Shown: positions 1 to 7,886 of the stretch, piece by piece
Position numbering within the stretch: position 1 is the stretch's first letter
How the letters are laid out: every line of letters begins with the position of its first letter
Assembly: GCA_947488655.1 (NCBI GenBank)
Contig: CANKZZ010000007.1
Coordinates: 88,928-152,927 of the forward strand
Direction of reading: 5' to 3'
From: an uncultured Psychroserpens sp.
Lineage (GTDB): Bacteria; Bacteroidota; Bacteroidia; Flavobacteriales; Flavobacteriaceae
Length of the DNA stretch: 64,000 nucleotides
The notes under the pieces: model-generated
The model's database searches: none
What the model was told of the DNA's origin: nothing
Seen by the model: only the letters and a program-made list of their open reading frames with translations
Position numbers and translations under genes: made by a program

Positions 1-70
1 CTGTTATTTTTGTTTGAGCAAAAGTTGCAATAGATAATAAGGTTGCGAAAAAAAGTAAAAATGATTTCAT
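1..70 (-). CDS. Secreted protein, N-terminal fragment (runs off window)
   Basis: Reading the minus strand from the ATG at 68-70 gives an open frame to the window edge. It starts with Met-Lys, a hydrophobic stretch rich in Phe, Leu and Ala, and ends in an ATFAQ-type signal-peptidase site, followed by TKIT. This is a typical flavobacterial Sec signal peptide. Only 23 residues are visible, so the mature protein cannot be identified. It lies downstream of the aromatic amino acid operon and is separated from it by a terminator, so it is probably its own unit. Confidence 0.7.
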   Translation of the reverse strand, partial: MKSFLLFFATLLSIATFAQTKIT

Positions 71-168
71 AATATTGGTTTTTAAAGTTATTAATCAAAC
101 CTACTATTAGTGATTACATTTTAAAACCATAAATGAGTAAACTCATTATTTGAATGAGGGAAGCGCAT

Positions 169-209
169 AAAAAAAGCTTCCATTAGACATTAACATTTCT
201 AATGGAAGC
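169..209 (-). terminator. Rho-independent terminator of the aromatic operon
   Basis: A perfect 11-bp inverted repeat (GCTTCCATTAG at 176-186, CTAATGGAAGC at 199-209) encloses a 12-nt loop. On the minus strand it is followed by seven T (169-175). It sits just after the stop of the DAHP synthase-chorismate mutase gene and would end the pheA-to-DAHP transcript. Confidence 0.85.
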
Positions 210-232
210 AGTTTAAAAACTATATATTATAA

Positions 233-1315
233 TTATCCTTTAATAATTTTCTCTTGATGATTTATTGATTCTTGGTGTATAGCTTTAAACATACGTAGAA
301 TAAATTCTTCACTCAACCCTTTCTCATCACCATCTAAAACCATTTTACCTAAAATCTCGTTCCAACGTTTGCTTTGTAATACCGAAACATTTTTTTGTTT
401 TTTAAGGGCTCCAATACCGTCTGCAACTTTCATTCGTTTTCCTAACAATTCTACAAGTTGACTATCAACAACATCTATTTGAGCTCTTAAATTGTTAAGC
501 TCTGTATTGTATTGAGCCTCTGGATCTGATTCTTTTCTAATTTTTAAATCTTCCATGATTTTAACCAAAGTTTTTGGCGTTACTTGTTGAGCAGCATCAC
601 TCCAAGCATTATCAGGATCGTAATGAGTTTCTATCATTAAACCATCAAAATTAAGGTCTAAAGCTGTTTGAGAAACATCAAAAATCATATCTCTATTACC
701 AGTAATATGAGATGGGTCGTTGATTAATGGTAAATCTGGAAATCTATTTTGAAACTCAATAGCTAATTGCCACTCAGGTATGTTTCTATATTTGGTTTTC
801 TCATAAGTTGAAAATCCTCTGTGAATAGCTCCTAAGTTTTTTACACCAGCACTATATAATCTTTCTATACCACCTAACCACAATGCTAAATCTGGATTTA
901 CTGGATTTTTTACTAATACAGTTTTATCTGTTCCTTTTAATGCATCTGCAATTTCTTGCATTATAAAAGGACTTACTGTAGATCGTGCACCAATCCATAA
1001 TAAATCTATATCGTGTTCTAGAGCTAATTCTACGTGGTTTCTATTAGCAACTTCTGTACAGGTTTTCATACCTGTCTCAGCTTTTACTTTTTGTAACCAT
1101 TTTAGACCTAAAGCACCAACGCCTTCAAAATTTCCTGGACGCGTTCTTGGTTTCCAAATACCAGCTCTGTAATAATTAACATCTGTATCTTTTAGCTCAT
1201 GAGCTATTTTTAACACTTGCTCTTCAGTTTCTGCACTGCATGGCCCTGCAATAACTAATGGGTGATCTAACCCTAGCTTATCTAACCATGTTCTCATTTC
1301 TTTTTTGTTTTCCAT
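233..1315 (-). CDS. Bifunctional 3-deoxy-7-phosphoheptulonate synthase / chorismate mutase (type II)
   Basis: Cytoplasmic enzyme of the shikimate pathway. Residues about 15-260 are a KDO8P-synthase-like (type I-beta) DAHP synthase domain, which condenses phosphoenolpyruvate and erythrose 4-phosphate; the LVIAGPCSAE, GIWKPRTRP and NDPSHITGNRD motifs are visible. Residues about 268-355 are an AroQ-type chorismate mutase helix bundle (LRAQIDVVDSQLVELLGKR). The fusion couples pathway entry to the branch toward prephenate, which is usual in Bacteroidota. It is the last gene of the operon pheA, aminotransferase, tyrA, DAHP synthase-CM, 85 bp after tyrA, and so falls under the upstream attenuator. 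Confidence 0.95.
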   Translation of the reverse strand: MENKKEMRTWLDKLGLDHPLVIAGPCSAETEEQVLKIAHELKDTDVNYYRAGIWKPRTRPGNFEGVGALGLKWLQKVKAETGMKTCTEVANRNHVELALEHDIDLLWIGARSTVSPFIMQEIADALKGTDKTVLVKNPVNPDLALWLGGIERLYSAGVKNLGAIHRGFSTYEKTKYRNIPEWQLAIEFQNRFPDLPLINDPSHITGNRDMIFDVSQTALDLNFDGLMIETHYDPDNAWSDAAQQVTPKTLVKIMEDLKIRKESDPEAQYNTELNNLRAQIDVVDSQLVELLGKRMKVADGIGALKKQKNVSVLQSKRWNEILGKMVLDGDEKGLSEEFILRMFKAIHQESINHQEKIIKG

Positions 1316-1400
1316 TGCTTTTGGTCTTTTGGGCTTTTTTTCCGAAGAAAAGAAAATCCGTTTTTTAATACTTATTGTTTAATTTGTTGTTATTCTATGT

Positions 1401-2252
1401 TTATACCAAACCATTTAAAATGTCTTTGATGTGGTTTGTATTTTTCATTTCGTTATAAATAGCTTCAAAATCATCTGCTTGCATTAATTCTTTAAATTGT
1501 TTTAAATTATTAATGTATTCATCTAACGTTTCTATAACATTTTCTCTGTTTTGCTTAAAAATTGGTGTCCACATCGCAGGAGAACTTTTTGCTAATCGTA
1601 CAGTACTTTCAAATCCACTGCCAGCCATATCAAAAATATCTCGTTCGTTTTTCTCTTTATCTATTACGGTTTTACCTAACATAAAAGAGCTAATATGACT
1701 CAAATGAGAAACATAGGCTATGTGTTTATCGTGAGCTTCTGGATTCATATAGCGAATACGCATCCCTAAGTCTGTAAAAATTTGCAAAGCTTTCTCTTGT
1801 AACTTAAAAGTTGTTTTTTCTACCTCGCATATAATATTAGTTTTTTTATTAAATAAACTTGCTATTGCTGCTTTAGGCCCAGAAAACTCGGTACCTGCTA
1901 TAGGATGTGTTGCTAAAAAATTACGACGGTTTTTATGTTGCTCTACAGATTTGCAAATAGGTAATTTTGTAGAACCTACATCAATAACAAGCGTATGTTC
2001 GCCAATACAATCTAAAATTTTTGGCAATTCAATTATGGCTTTATCAACCGGAATTGATAGTATGACCAAATCTGCACTTATTAAATCGTCATAGGTAGCT
2101 TTTTTATCTATTAAATTTAAATCTATCGCCTCGTCTAAGTGACTCTCATTAGAATCTATCCCAAAAATTATGGCATCTGTGTATTTTGACTTAATATCTA
2201 TTGCTAGACTTCCGCCAATTAACCCAATCCCTATGATGTATATGTTTTTCAT
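1401..2252 (-). CDS. tyrA: Prephenate dehydrogenase
   Basis: Oxidative decarboxylation of prephenate to 4-hydroxyphenylpyruvate with NAD(P)+, the tyrosine branch. The N-terminal Rossmann motif IIGIGLIGGSLA is at residues 5-16, and the prephenate-binding THPIAGTEFSG segment is near residue 115. The helical C-terminal dimerisation domain contains HIAYVSHLSHISS. At 283 residues it has no C-terminal ACT domain, so feedback regulation, if any, is not ACT-based. It is third in the aromatic operon, 72 bp after the aminotransferase gene. That gap holds an inverted pair of a repeated 10-mer. Confidence 0.94.
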   Translation of the reverse strand: MKNIYIIGIGLIGGSLAIDIKSKYTDAIIFGIDSNESHLDEAIDLNLIDKKATYDDLISADLVILSIPVDKAIIELPKILDCIGEHTLVIDVGSTKLPICKSVEQHKNRRNFLATHPIAGTEFSGPKAAIASLFNKKTNIICEVEKTTFKLQEKALQIFTDLGMRIRYMNPEAHDKHIAYVSHLSHISSFMLGKTVIDKEKNERDIFDMAGSGFESTVRLAKSSPAMWTPIFKQNRENVIETLDEYINNLKQFKELMQADDFEAIYNEMKNTNHIKDILNGLV

Positions 2253-2264
2253 GTTTTACAATTC

Positions 2265-2314
2265 TTTTCTTCGGAATTTTTATAATTCACTTGTTTCTAA
2301 CCTTCCGAAGAAAA
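2265..2314. repeat. Inverted pair of the TTCCGAAGAA motif between tyrA and the aminotransferase
   Basis: TTTTCTTCGGAA (2265-2276) and TTCCGAAGAAAA (2303-2314) are perfect 12-bp inverted copies with a 26-nt loop, and they could form a hairpin in the operon mRNA. There is no strong U-tract after it on the minus strand, so it is not an obvious terminator. Both arms are copies of the 10-mer that recurs about 15 times in this window. Confidence 0.6.
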
Positions 2315-2324
2315 AAGATTTATA

Positions 2325-3470
2325 CTATTTTAACCGTTTTAAGGCTTCTTCTAATTGCCCTATTGTTGCACATAAAGAAATTCTAATATAACCCTCACCA
2401 TTGGTTCCAAAAATGGTTCCTGGTGTTATAAATACCGACTTTTCTTTTAGAATTTTATCTATATATGCTTCTGCATCTACATGGCTTGGTAATTTTGCCC
2501 AAACAAATAATCCTGCTGCTCCTTTGTTATATGTACAATTTAAAGCCTCTGCTATTTGCCAAACAATTTTGCGCCTTTTTTTATATACACTGTTTAAACT
2601 TTTAAACCACACATCTGAACATTGCAAGGCTTCTATTGCTCCTTTTTGGATGCCTAAAAACATCCCAGAATCCATATTACTTTTTACACGTAAAACTGCA
2701 TCTATATAATCGTGTCTCCCTGTTAACATGCCTACTCGCCAACCAGCCATATTAAATGTTTTGCTCAATGAGTTTAATTCTAAACACACGTCTTTTGCAT
2801 CTTTATACTTTAAAATACTTCTTGGAAATTTATTGAGAACAAAACTGTATGGATTATCATTTACAATTAAAATATCATGACGTTTACCAAAACGTATTAA
2901 GTCTTCAAACAATTTAACCGACCCATTTTCTCCTGTTGGCATATGCGGATAATTTACCCACATTACTTTTACCTTTTCTAGACCTCTTTTTTCTAATGCT
3001 ACAAAATCTGGGCACCAATTAGAATCTTGAGTTAAATCGTAAAATACAGGAACTGCTCCAACTAGATTTGCTACAGATTTATAAGTAGGATAACCAGGAT
3101 TTGGAATTAAAACTTCATCTCCTACATTTAAAAACGCCATAGATATATGCATAATACCTTCTTTACTGCCCATTAATGGCAATACTTCTGTTTGAGCACT
3201 TAAATTGACGCTAAATTGTGTTTTATAGAAATTAGCTATGGCTTCTCTTAGCTCTGGTATGCCTTGATAGCTTTGATATTTGTGAGCTGCATCATCTTCA
3301 AAAGTTCCTACAAGTGCATTGAGTACAGCTTCTGGTGGATCCATATCTGGACTCCCAATACCTAAATTAATAATGGGTTTACCTTGAGACATGAGCAACC
3401 TTACTTCTCTTAATTTTTTAGAGAAATAATATTCTTCTACGTTTTGTAATCTTTTTGCAACTTGTATCAT
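2325..3470 (-). CDS. PLP-dependent class I/II aminotransferase (probable aromatic aminotransferase)
   Basis: Fold-type I aminotransferase of 381 residues. The Schiff-base lysine is K237 in LNSLSKTFNMAGWRVG, with the PNPGYPTY and NDNPYSF cofactor motifs upstream. Homologues are often annotated as LL-diaminopimelate or aspartate aminotransferase. Its place between pheA and tyrA suggests that it transaminates phenylpyruvate and 4-hydroxyphenylpyruvate to Phe and Tyr; the substrate is inferred from context. Its start overlaps the pheA stop by 4 bp (ATGA), indicating translational coupling. Confidence 0.9.
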   Translation of the reverse strand: MIQVAKRLQNVEEYYFSKKLREVRLLMSQGKPIINLGIGSPDMDPPEAVLNALVGTFEDDAAHKYQSYQGIPELREAIANFYKTQFSVNLSAQTEVLPLMGSKEGIMHISMAFLNVGDEVLIPNPGYPTYKSVANLVGAVPVFYDLTQDSNWCPDFVALEKRGLEKVKVMWVNYPHMPTGENGSVKLFEDLIRFGKRHDILIVNDNPYSFVLNKFPRSILKYKDAKDVCLELNSLSKTFNMAGWRVGMLTGRHDYIDAVLRVKSNMDSGMFLGIQKGAIEALQCSDVWFKSLNSVYKKRRKIVWQIAEALNCTYNKGAAGLFVWAKLPSHVDAEAYIDKILKEKSVFITPGTIFGTNGEGYIRISLCATIGQLEEALKRLK

Positions 3471-4294
3471 CGTCTTGCATTTTTATATTCTCCCAAAACT
3501 TTAAACTGTTGAGCCATAATTTTCATTATTGATTTTGCTTTATCGTAGTCGTCATAATCATCAAAAGTTACATCGACAAAGAAGGCATATTTCCAAGGAG
3601 TTTCTATTTTTGGTAGTGATTGAATTTTTGTTAAATTTAACTTACAATCACTTAAAACGTTTAAAATTGTTGCTAAACTTCCTCTTTTATGGTCTAACTC
3701 AAATTTTACAGATGCTTTGTTTATTTTAGATTTAGGTATTTCAGAATTTTTAGTTTTTACTATAAAAAAACGAGTTTCGTTATGTTTTATGGTTTGTATA
3801 CTCTCTGAAACAATCTCCAAACCAAACAATTGCGCTGCAAGACGCGATGCAATTGCTGCTACATTTTTTGTTTGATTATTTTGAATTCTCTGCGCTACTT
3901 GAGCGGTATCAATATCTTCAATCAATTTAATATGTGGATACTGCTTAAAAAAAGCTTTGCATTGTAATAAAGCCATAGGATGAGAGTATACCTCTTTAAT
4001 ATCGTGAATTGATTGATTTGGCAGTGCCATTAAATGGTGTTGAATATCTAAATAATGTTCTCCTACGATATGCAAATTATGTGTATCTATTAACGCATAA
4101 TTAGGTATAATAGATCCTGCAATAGAATTCTCTATTGCCATAATAGCTGCATCACATCTTTGATTTAAAACACTATCTACAACAGCATCAAAGGTCATGC
4201 ACTCATCTAGCTTAACATCATTATCAAAATACTGCTGTGACACAATGTGATGAAATGATCCTTTAACTCCCTGTATGGCTACCGATGTAATCAA
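3467..4294 (-). CDS. pheA: Prephenate dehydratase (monofunctional, with ACT domain)
   Basis: Converts prephenate to phenylpyruvate. Residues 1 to about 185 form the two-lobed dehydratase domain, including the IKHNETRF motif with the catalytic Thr-Arg-Phe. Residues about 195-270 form an ACT domain (HKRGSLATILNVLS, LNLTKIQSLP) that in this family binds Phe for feedback inhibition. It is the first structural gene of the aromatic operon, about 80 bp after the leader peptide stop and just after the attenuator hairpin. No mutase domain is fused here; that activity is on the DAHP synthase protein. Confidence 0.94.
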   Translation of the reverse strand: MITSVAIQGVKGSFHHIVSQQYFDNDVKLDECMTFDAVVDSVLNQRCDAAIMAIENSIAGSIIPNYALIDTHNLHIVGEHYLDIQHHLMALPNQSIHDIKEVYSHPMALLQCKAFFKQYPHIKLIEDIDTAQVAQRIQNNQTKNVAAIASRLAAQLFGLEIVSESIQTIKHNETRFFIVKTKNSEIPKSKINKASVKFELDHKRGSLATILNVLSDCKLNLTKIQSLPKIETPWKYAFFVDVTFDDYDDYDKAKSIMKIMAQQFKVLGEYKNARR

Positions 4295-4323
4295 TCTATT
4301 ACTAATTTCTAAAATGGTTAAAT

Positions 4324-4350
4324 AAAAAAAGTCTCGATTTTCATCGAGAC
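4324..4350 (-). terminator. Attenuator terminator before pheA
   Basis: On the minus strand GTCTCGAT, a GAAA tetraloop and ATCGAGAC form a perfect 8-bp stem followed by seven T (4324-4330). It lies between the leader peptide and pheA. The first arm, GTCTCG, is complementary to CGAGAC within the leader reading frame (plus-strand 4389-4394), giving a plausible antiterminator. This is the arrangement expected for ribosome-mediated attenuation. Confidence 0.85.
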
Positions 4351-4375
4351 TTATATAAAATGTATTATTACTAAA

Positions 4376-4453
4376 TTATACATACAACGTCTCGTTCTTC
4401 TCGCTAAAAAAGAAATAAAACCAGTTATAATATGTATGATTTGATGTATTCAT
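4376..4453 (-). CDS. Aromatic amino acid leader peptide (25 aa)
   Basis: An ATG at 4451-4453 opens a 25-codon frame ending in TAA at 4376-4378. Codons 8-16 read Tyr-Tyr-Asn-Trp-Phe-Tyr-Phe-Phe-Phe, so eight of nine are aromatic. Tyr and Val end the peptide. It ends 25 nt before the attenuator stem, and its 3' half carries CGAGAC, which can pair with the 5' arm of the terminator. Ribosome stalling at these codons when charged tRNA-Tyr, tRNA-Phe or tRNA-Trp is scarce should favour the antiterminator. The codon content matches the products of the operon, so I am confident despite the small size. Expression has not been shown. Confidence 0.85.
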   Translation of the reverse strand: MNTSNHTYYNWFYFFFSEKNETLYV

Positions 4454-4468
4454 GTCATTATTAAGGTG

Positions 4469-4497
4469 CTAATGTACTTATATTTTTAAGAAATCAA
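4469..4497 (-). promoter_or_regulatory. Candidate promoter of the aromatic operon
   Basis: On the minus strand TTG (4497-4495) is followed after 18 nt by TACATTAG (4476-4469), a one-mismatch version of the Bacteroidota -7 box TAnnTTTG. The predicted start would lie about 10 nt before the leader peptide ATG. The match is imperfect. Confidence 0.4.
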
Positions 4498-4578
4498 AAT
4501 TGTTAAACTATTTTTTTGAGATTTATCTTTAAGAATTAAAGAATTCACAATTTAAAGTATCCCATTAGCAATAATTAC

Positions 4579-4586
4579 TATTTTTG
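4579..4586 (+). promoter_or_regulatory. -7 promoter box of gldA
   Basis: TATTTTTG matches TAnnTTTG and lies 17 nt before the gldA ATG. I see no clear TTG -33 element, so the promoter may be weak or activator dependent. Confidence 0.45.
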
Positions 4587-4603
4587 AATAAATAAATTGA
4601 TTT

Positions 4604-5497
4604 ATGTCTATTGAAGTTGAAAACATTTCTAAAATGTATGGCGAACAAAAAGCGCTTGATAACATTTCTTTTTCTGTAAATACTGGTGAGATTGTTGGAT
4701 TTTTAGGACCAAATGGTGCTGGTAAATCTACATTAATGAAAATCTTAACTACTTATATTAATGCATCACAAGGAGTTGCTAAAGTAAGCGGTTTTAATGT
4801 AGACACTCATAAACAAGATGTACAAAAAAGTGTTGGCTATTTGCCAGAACATAATCCCTTATATTTAGACATGTATGTTAAAGAGTACCTTGCATTTAAT
4901 GCTGGTATATACAAAACATCTAAGACGAGAATAAATGAGGTTATTGAACTTACAGGACTAACACCAGAGGCTCATAAAAAAATAGGTCAACTCTCTAAGG
5001 GATATAGACAACGTGTTGGTTTAGCCAATGCATTGCTCCATGACCCATCTGTTTTAATTTTAGACGAGCCTACTACAGGCTTAGACCCAAACCAATTGGT
5101 AGACATTAGACATTTAATAAAAAATATTGGTAAGGATAAAACTGTGTTTTTATCAACACATATTATGCAGGAGGTTGAGGCTATTTGTGATCGCGTTATC
5201 ATTATAAATAAAGGTGTTATCGTAGCAGATAAAAAATTAAAAGACTTACGTGATGAAAAAGAACAAACTGTAATTGTTGAGTTTGATTATCGTGTTGAAG
5301 ATGCCTTTTTACTTAAACTTCCTAATGCTAAAGCGGTTAAAAATACTCATGATTTTATATATGAAATCACCTTCTCAACAGGAGAAGACATGCGTTCTCA
5401 CGTATTTGATTTTGCTCATGATAATGAGCTAAAAATTCTTCAGCTCAATCAAAAAAATGCTAGTTTAGAGAGTTTATTTAGGGAATTGACGAGTTAA
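4604..5497 (+). CDS. gldA: Gliding-motility-associated ABC transporter ATP-binding protein GldA
   Basis: Soluble ABC ATPase of 297 residues. Walker A is GPNGAGKST near residue 36, the signature is LSKGYRQRVGLAN near 130, and Walker B is VLILDEPTTGLDP near 150, followed by the H-loop STHIMQEVE. The C-terminal extension has the look of GldA of Flavobacterium, where it works with membrane subunits GldF and GldG and is needed for gliding. gldF and gldG are not in this window, as in other genomes where gldA stands apart. The exact assignment rests on overall resemblance, since other DrrA/CcmA-like ATPases are similar. Confidence 0.85.
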   Translation: MSIEVENISKMYGEQKALDNISFSVNTGEIVGFLGPNGAGKSTLMKILTTYINASQGVAKVSGFNVDTHKQDVQKSVGYLPEHNPLYLDMYVKEYLAFNAGIYKTSKTRINEVIELTGLTPEAHKKIGQLSKGYRQRVGLANALLHDPSVLILDEPTTGLDPNQLVDIRHLIKNIGKDKTVFLSTHIMQEVEAICDRVIIINKGVIVADKKLKDLRDEKEQTVIVEFDYRVEDAFLLKLPNAKAVKNTHDFIYEITFSTGEDMRSHVFDFAHDNELKILQLNQKNASLESLFRELTS

Positions 5498-5501
5498 ATA
5501 C

Positions 5502-5945
5502 ATGGAGCAACGCACAAGAATATCAGCAAATATTAAGCTAAAAAAATATGTCTTGTCGTGGTTTGTAATGGTTGTAGCCTACATAATAACTAACTTTTTT
5601 GATTTGAACCAATTTTGGGATTTTGTAACATGGAGTCTCGCAATGCTTATATTTTTATTATTTATTTCTTTAAGGAAGCTTGAATTCTCAGAAAAGGCAG
5701 TTTATTTTGATAGTAAGCGTATTGAATATGAAAATATCATTGCTTTAAAAACTTTTGAAATAAATGGTAGACCATATTATCTTTTTAAAACAAATGCCAA
5801 AAGTTTAATTGAGACATATTACTTAACGCAATTAGAAGGTATTGGCTATTTTTCTATTCTTAAAATTCTGTTCTCAAAAAACAAAAATAAAAAGTTACCA
5901 ATAGCAGATTTTCTAATGCTGCTAGATGAGAAAGCTAATATTTAA
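5502..5945 (+). CDS. Small membrane protein, possibly PH-like
   Basis: 147 residues that I do not recognise firmly. Two hydrophobic helices (about residues 14-34 and 38-58) form a hairpin, followed by a cytoplasmic tail with alternating beta-like segments (RIEYENIIALKTFEI, PYYLFKT) that recalls bacterial PH-like domains behind a 2-TM hairpin. This is inference from pattern only. It starts 4 bp after the gldA stop and is surely co-transcribed with it. The gene converges on the next one with a 3-bp gap. Confidence 0.8.
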   Translation: MEQRTRISANIKLKKYVLSWFVMVVAYIITNFFDLNQFWDFVTWSLAMLIFLLFISLRKLEFSEKAVYFDSKRIEYENIIALKTFEINGRPYYLFKTNAKSLIETYYLTQLEGIGYFSILKILFSKNKNKKLPIADFLMLLDEKANI

Positions 5946-5948
5946 AAT

Positions 5949-6701
5949 TTAATTCTCAAAAATTAACTCACCTGTATAAAATTGCTCAACATCAACTAAT
6001 AATGGTGTGTTTACTAGAATTACATCTCCTGTGCTTCTAATTTCGCCCGTTAAAGATTGTTGTGCGTTTATAGTTAAATCATTACTACTTCTATGAAAAA
6101 TATCTACATTTTGAGCTATTAAATTTCGACCTTCAAAACGAGCATCACCTGCATAAAATTCTAGTTTAAAATTAGTGACATCACCTTTAATAAATGAGTT
6201 AGACAAGTTATTAACTACAACACGTAAAAAATTACTATCTATTTCTAAGTTAAAATCTCCATCTGTAGAAAAGGCATCTTCCTCGGTAGAATCTTCAGAA
6301 ATTAAAGTTAGATTCCCAAAAGTTAAAATACCGTTACTGCGCACTGTTCTGCCAGATGCATTTCTAATCTCGGTAAGATTAGGTACTGTTACAAAAACTT
6401 TAGTAATCCCATAATCTCTAGTTAAATTACAAGCATTGTTGTTATATAACTCTAAACGACCATTATTAACAGTAACTTCTATATCACTCATTAAATATTC
6501 GCCAGTTTGCACTGTTACGCTTTGCGATAAGCCCTCTGTAATAATTAATTCTACACGCGGAAATGCTGTAATTGTAGTAAAAACATCTACCTCAAATTCT
6601 TGCTCTATAAGATCTCCAGAATTTTGAAAACAGTCTGGCGCATTCTCGCTATTACAAGACAACATCATAACCGCAACCATTATAAATACTAATTTTTTCA
6701 T
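5949..6701 (-). CDS. Lipoprotein with head-GIN-type (DUF2807) beta domain
   Basis: 250 residues. The N-terminus is a lipoprotein signal with lipobox MLSC (Cys 16), so it is membrane anchored. The rest is a repetitive right-handed beta pattern (PRVELIITEG, VTVQTGEYLM, LTEIRNASGRTVRS) typical of DUF2807 'head GIN' proteins, a family without a proven function that is sometimes called putative autotransporter adhesin. Its start overlaps the stop of the upstream PagL-like gene by 4 bp, so the two are translationally coupled and may act together at the outer membrane. Confidence 0.88.
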   Translation of the reverse strand: MKKLVFIMVAVMMLSCNSENAPDCFQNSGDLIEQEFEVDVFTTITAFPRVELIITEGLSQSVTVQTGEYLMSDIEVTVNNGRLELYNNNACNLTRDYGITKVFVTVPNLTEIRNASGRTVRSNGILTFGNLTLISEDSTEEDAFSTDGDFNLEIDSNFLRVVVNNLSNSFIKGDVTNFKLEFYAGDARFEGRNLIAQNVDIFHRSSNDLTINAQQSLTGEIRSTGDVILVNTPLLVDVEQFYTGELIFEN

Positions 6702-7795
6702 AAACGTACTCCTATTCCAAATTCTACTGCTTCTGCCTTTGCACCATGTGATTTAAGTGTAATTGCGCCAAATAATTTATCTCCAAAATAACGTTTTAAA
6801 CCTATTCTGTTATAAACACGTCCTTCAAAATCGTAAGGATAATATACATAATATCCCAATTGGGTTATAAATGACATTTTATTAATAAATAGCTCATGAC
6901 CCACAAAAACTCCAACACGTTTCCAATCTTCATCACCAGAAACCTCTAGCTCAGGAAAAGCAACTGAATAGAAATAAATTAACTCTTCAAGAAATTTTGC
7001 AAAAAAGACATCTGTACCTACTTGTATGGCACTTTTTCTATTGAGTCGTTTATCGGCATAAGCCGATACAATATAAAATGGGTATTGGCCAACACCAACA
7101 ATATCACTCTCATTAACACCGCTTCTAAATGCCAGATTATATTTTATATTTTCTTTATATTTTTTTTCTTCGGAAGAAGGAATAAACTCCGGTTCGCTTT
7201 CATAATTAAACAAATAATTAGCACCAACATTAAATACAAACGTATTTGTAGAATTATTAGGAGCTCTAAAATTGGCATTAGAATAATGTATTACAGAAAT
7301 TCCTGCTTGTAACCCTAAACCTTTGTATAAATTCTCTTTTCTATAATTAAACATTAAATAGGTGGAGCTCAACAAATCTGACCCATAAGCATTATTTTGA
7401 AAATTAGTCTCTTTATCATAAGGACTGGTAGCGTACGCTATACCTTGACCAATTCTCAAATTTAGATTTCTATTTAAAAAATAGAAATTATAGTGCGCAT
7501 ACAAACCATAATTTTCTCCTAAATAAGTGTTTTTTAAATCTTGATAGATAAAAGAAAATCCCCAATCTGGATAATTATATCTACTCTCCCAATCTTTAAA
7601 TCCGTATGTTTTTTTATTGTAACTTAAAATCAATCCGCTGGGATGATTTGTAATTAAATGAGAAATATCTGGATTGTGTTCTAAAATTGTTCCGTAGAAC
7701 AAATTAGCATCAAGAGTAAATAGATTAGGGTCTTCTTCTTGCGCAAACGCAGAAAAGAAAAACAAACAAAACAGGTAGGCTATAAAACGATTCAT
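6698..7795 (-). CDS. Acyloxyacyl hydrolase / PagL-like outer-membrane lipid A deacylase
   Basis: I choose the ATG at 7793-7795 because it begins a clean signal peptide (MNRFIAYLFCLFFFSAFA, then Q). A longer frame from 7834 would put 13 residues before it. The 365-residue mature region is rich in aromatic, alternating beta strands of an outer-membrane barrel. The motif VIHYSNANF (H170, S172, N173) matches the His-x-Ser-Asn catalytic signature of PagL-type lipid A 3-O-deacylases, so removal of an acyl chain from lipid A is likely. It is longer than proteobacterial PagL, as is usual in Bacteroidota. It is coupled to the DUF2807 lipoprotein gene. Confidence 0.82.
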   Translation of the reverse strand: MNRFIAYLFCLFFFSAFAQEEDPNLFTLDANLFYGTILEHNPDISHLITNHPSGLILSYNKKTYGFKDWESRYNYPDWGFSFIYQDLKNTYLGENYGLYAHYNFYFLNRNLNLRIGQGIAYATSPYDKETNFQNNAYGSDLLSSTYLMFNYRKENLYKGLGLQAGISVIHYSNANFRAPNNSTNTFVFNVGANYLFNYESEPEFIPSSEEKKYKENIKYNLAFRSGVNESDIVGVGQYPFYIVSAYADKRLNRKSAIQVGTDVFFAKFLEELIYFYSVAFPELEVSGDEDWKRVGVFVGHELFINKMSFITQLGYYVYYPYDFEGRVYNRIGLKRYFGDKLFGAITLKSHGAKAEAVEFGIGVRL

Positions 7796-7886
7796 AAATC
7801 TAGTTAGAGCGTAAAAGTATGTAAATAATCTCAACGCTTTAAAATCTTTACGATAAAAACTAAATTAGAGTTTTAAAAACTATATG

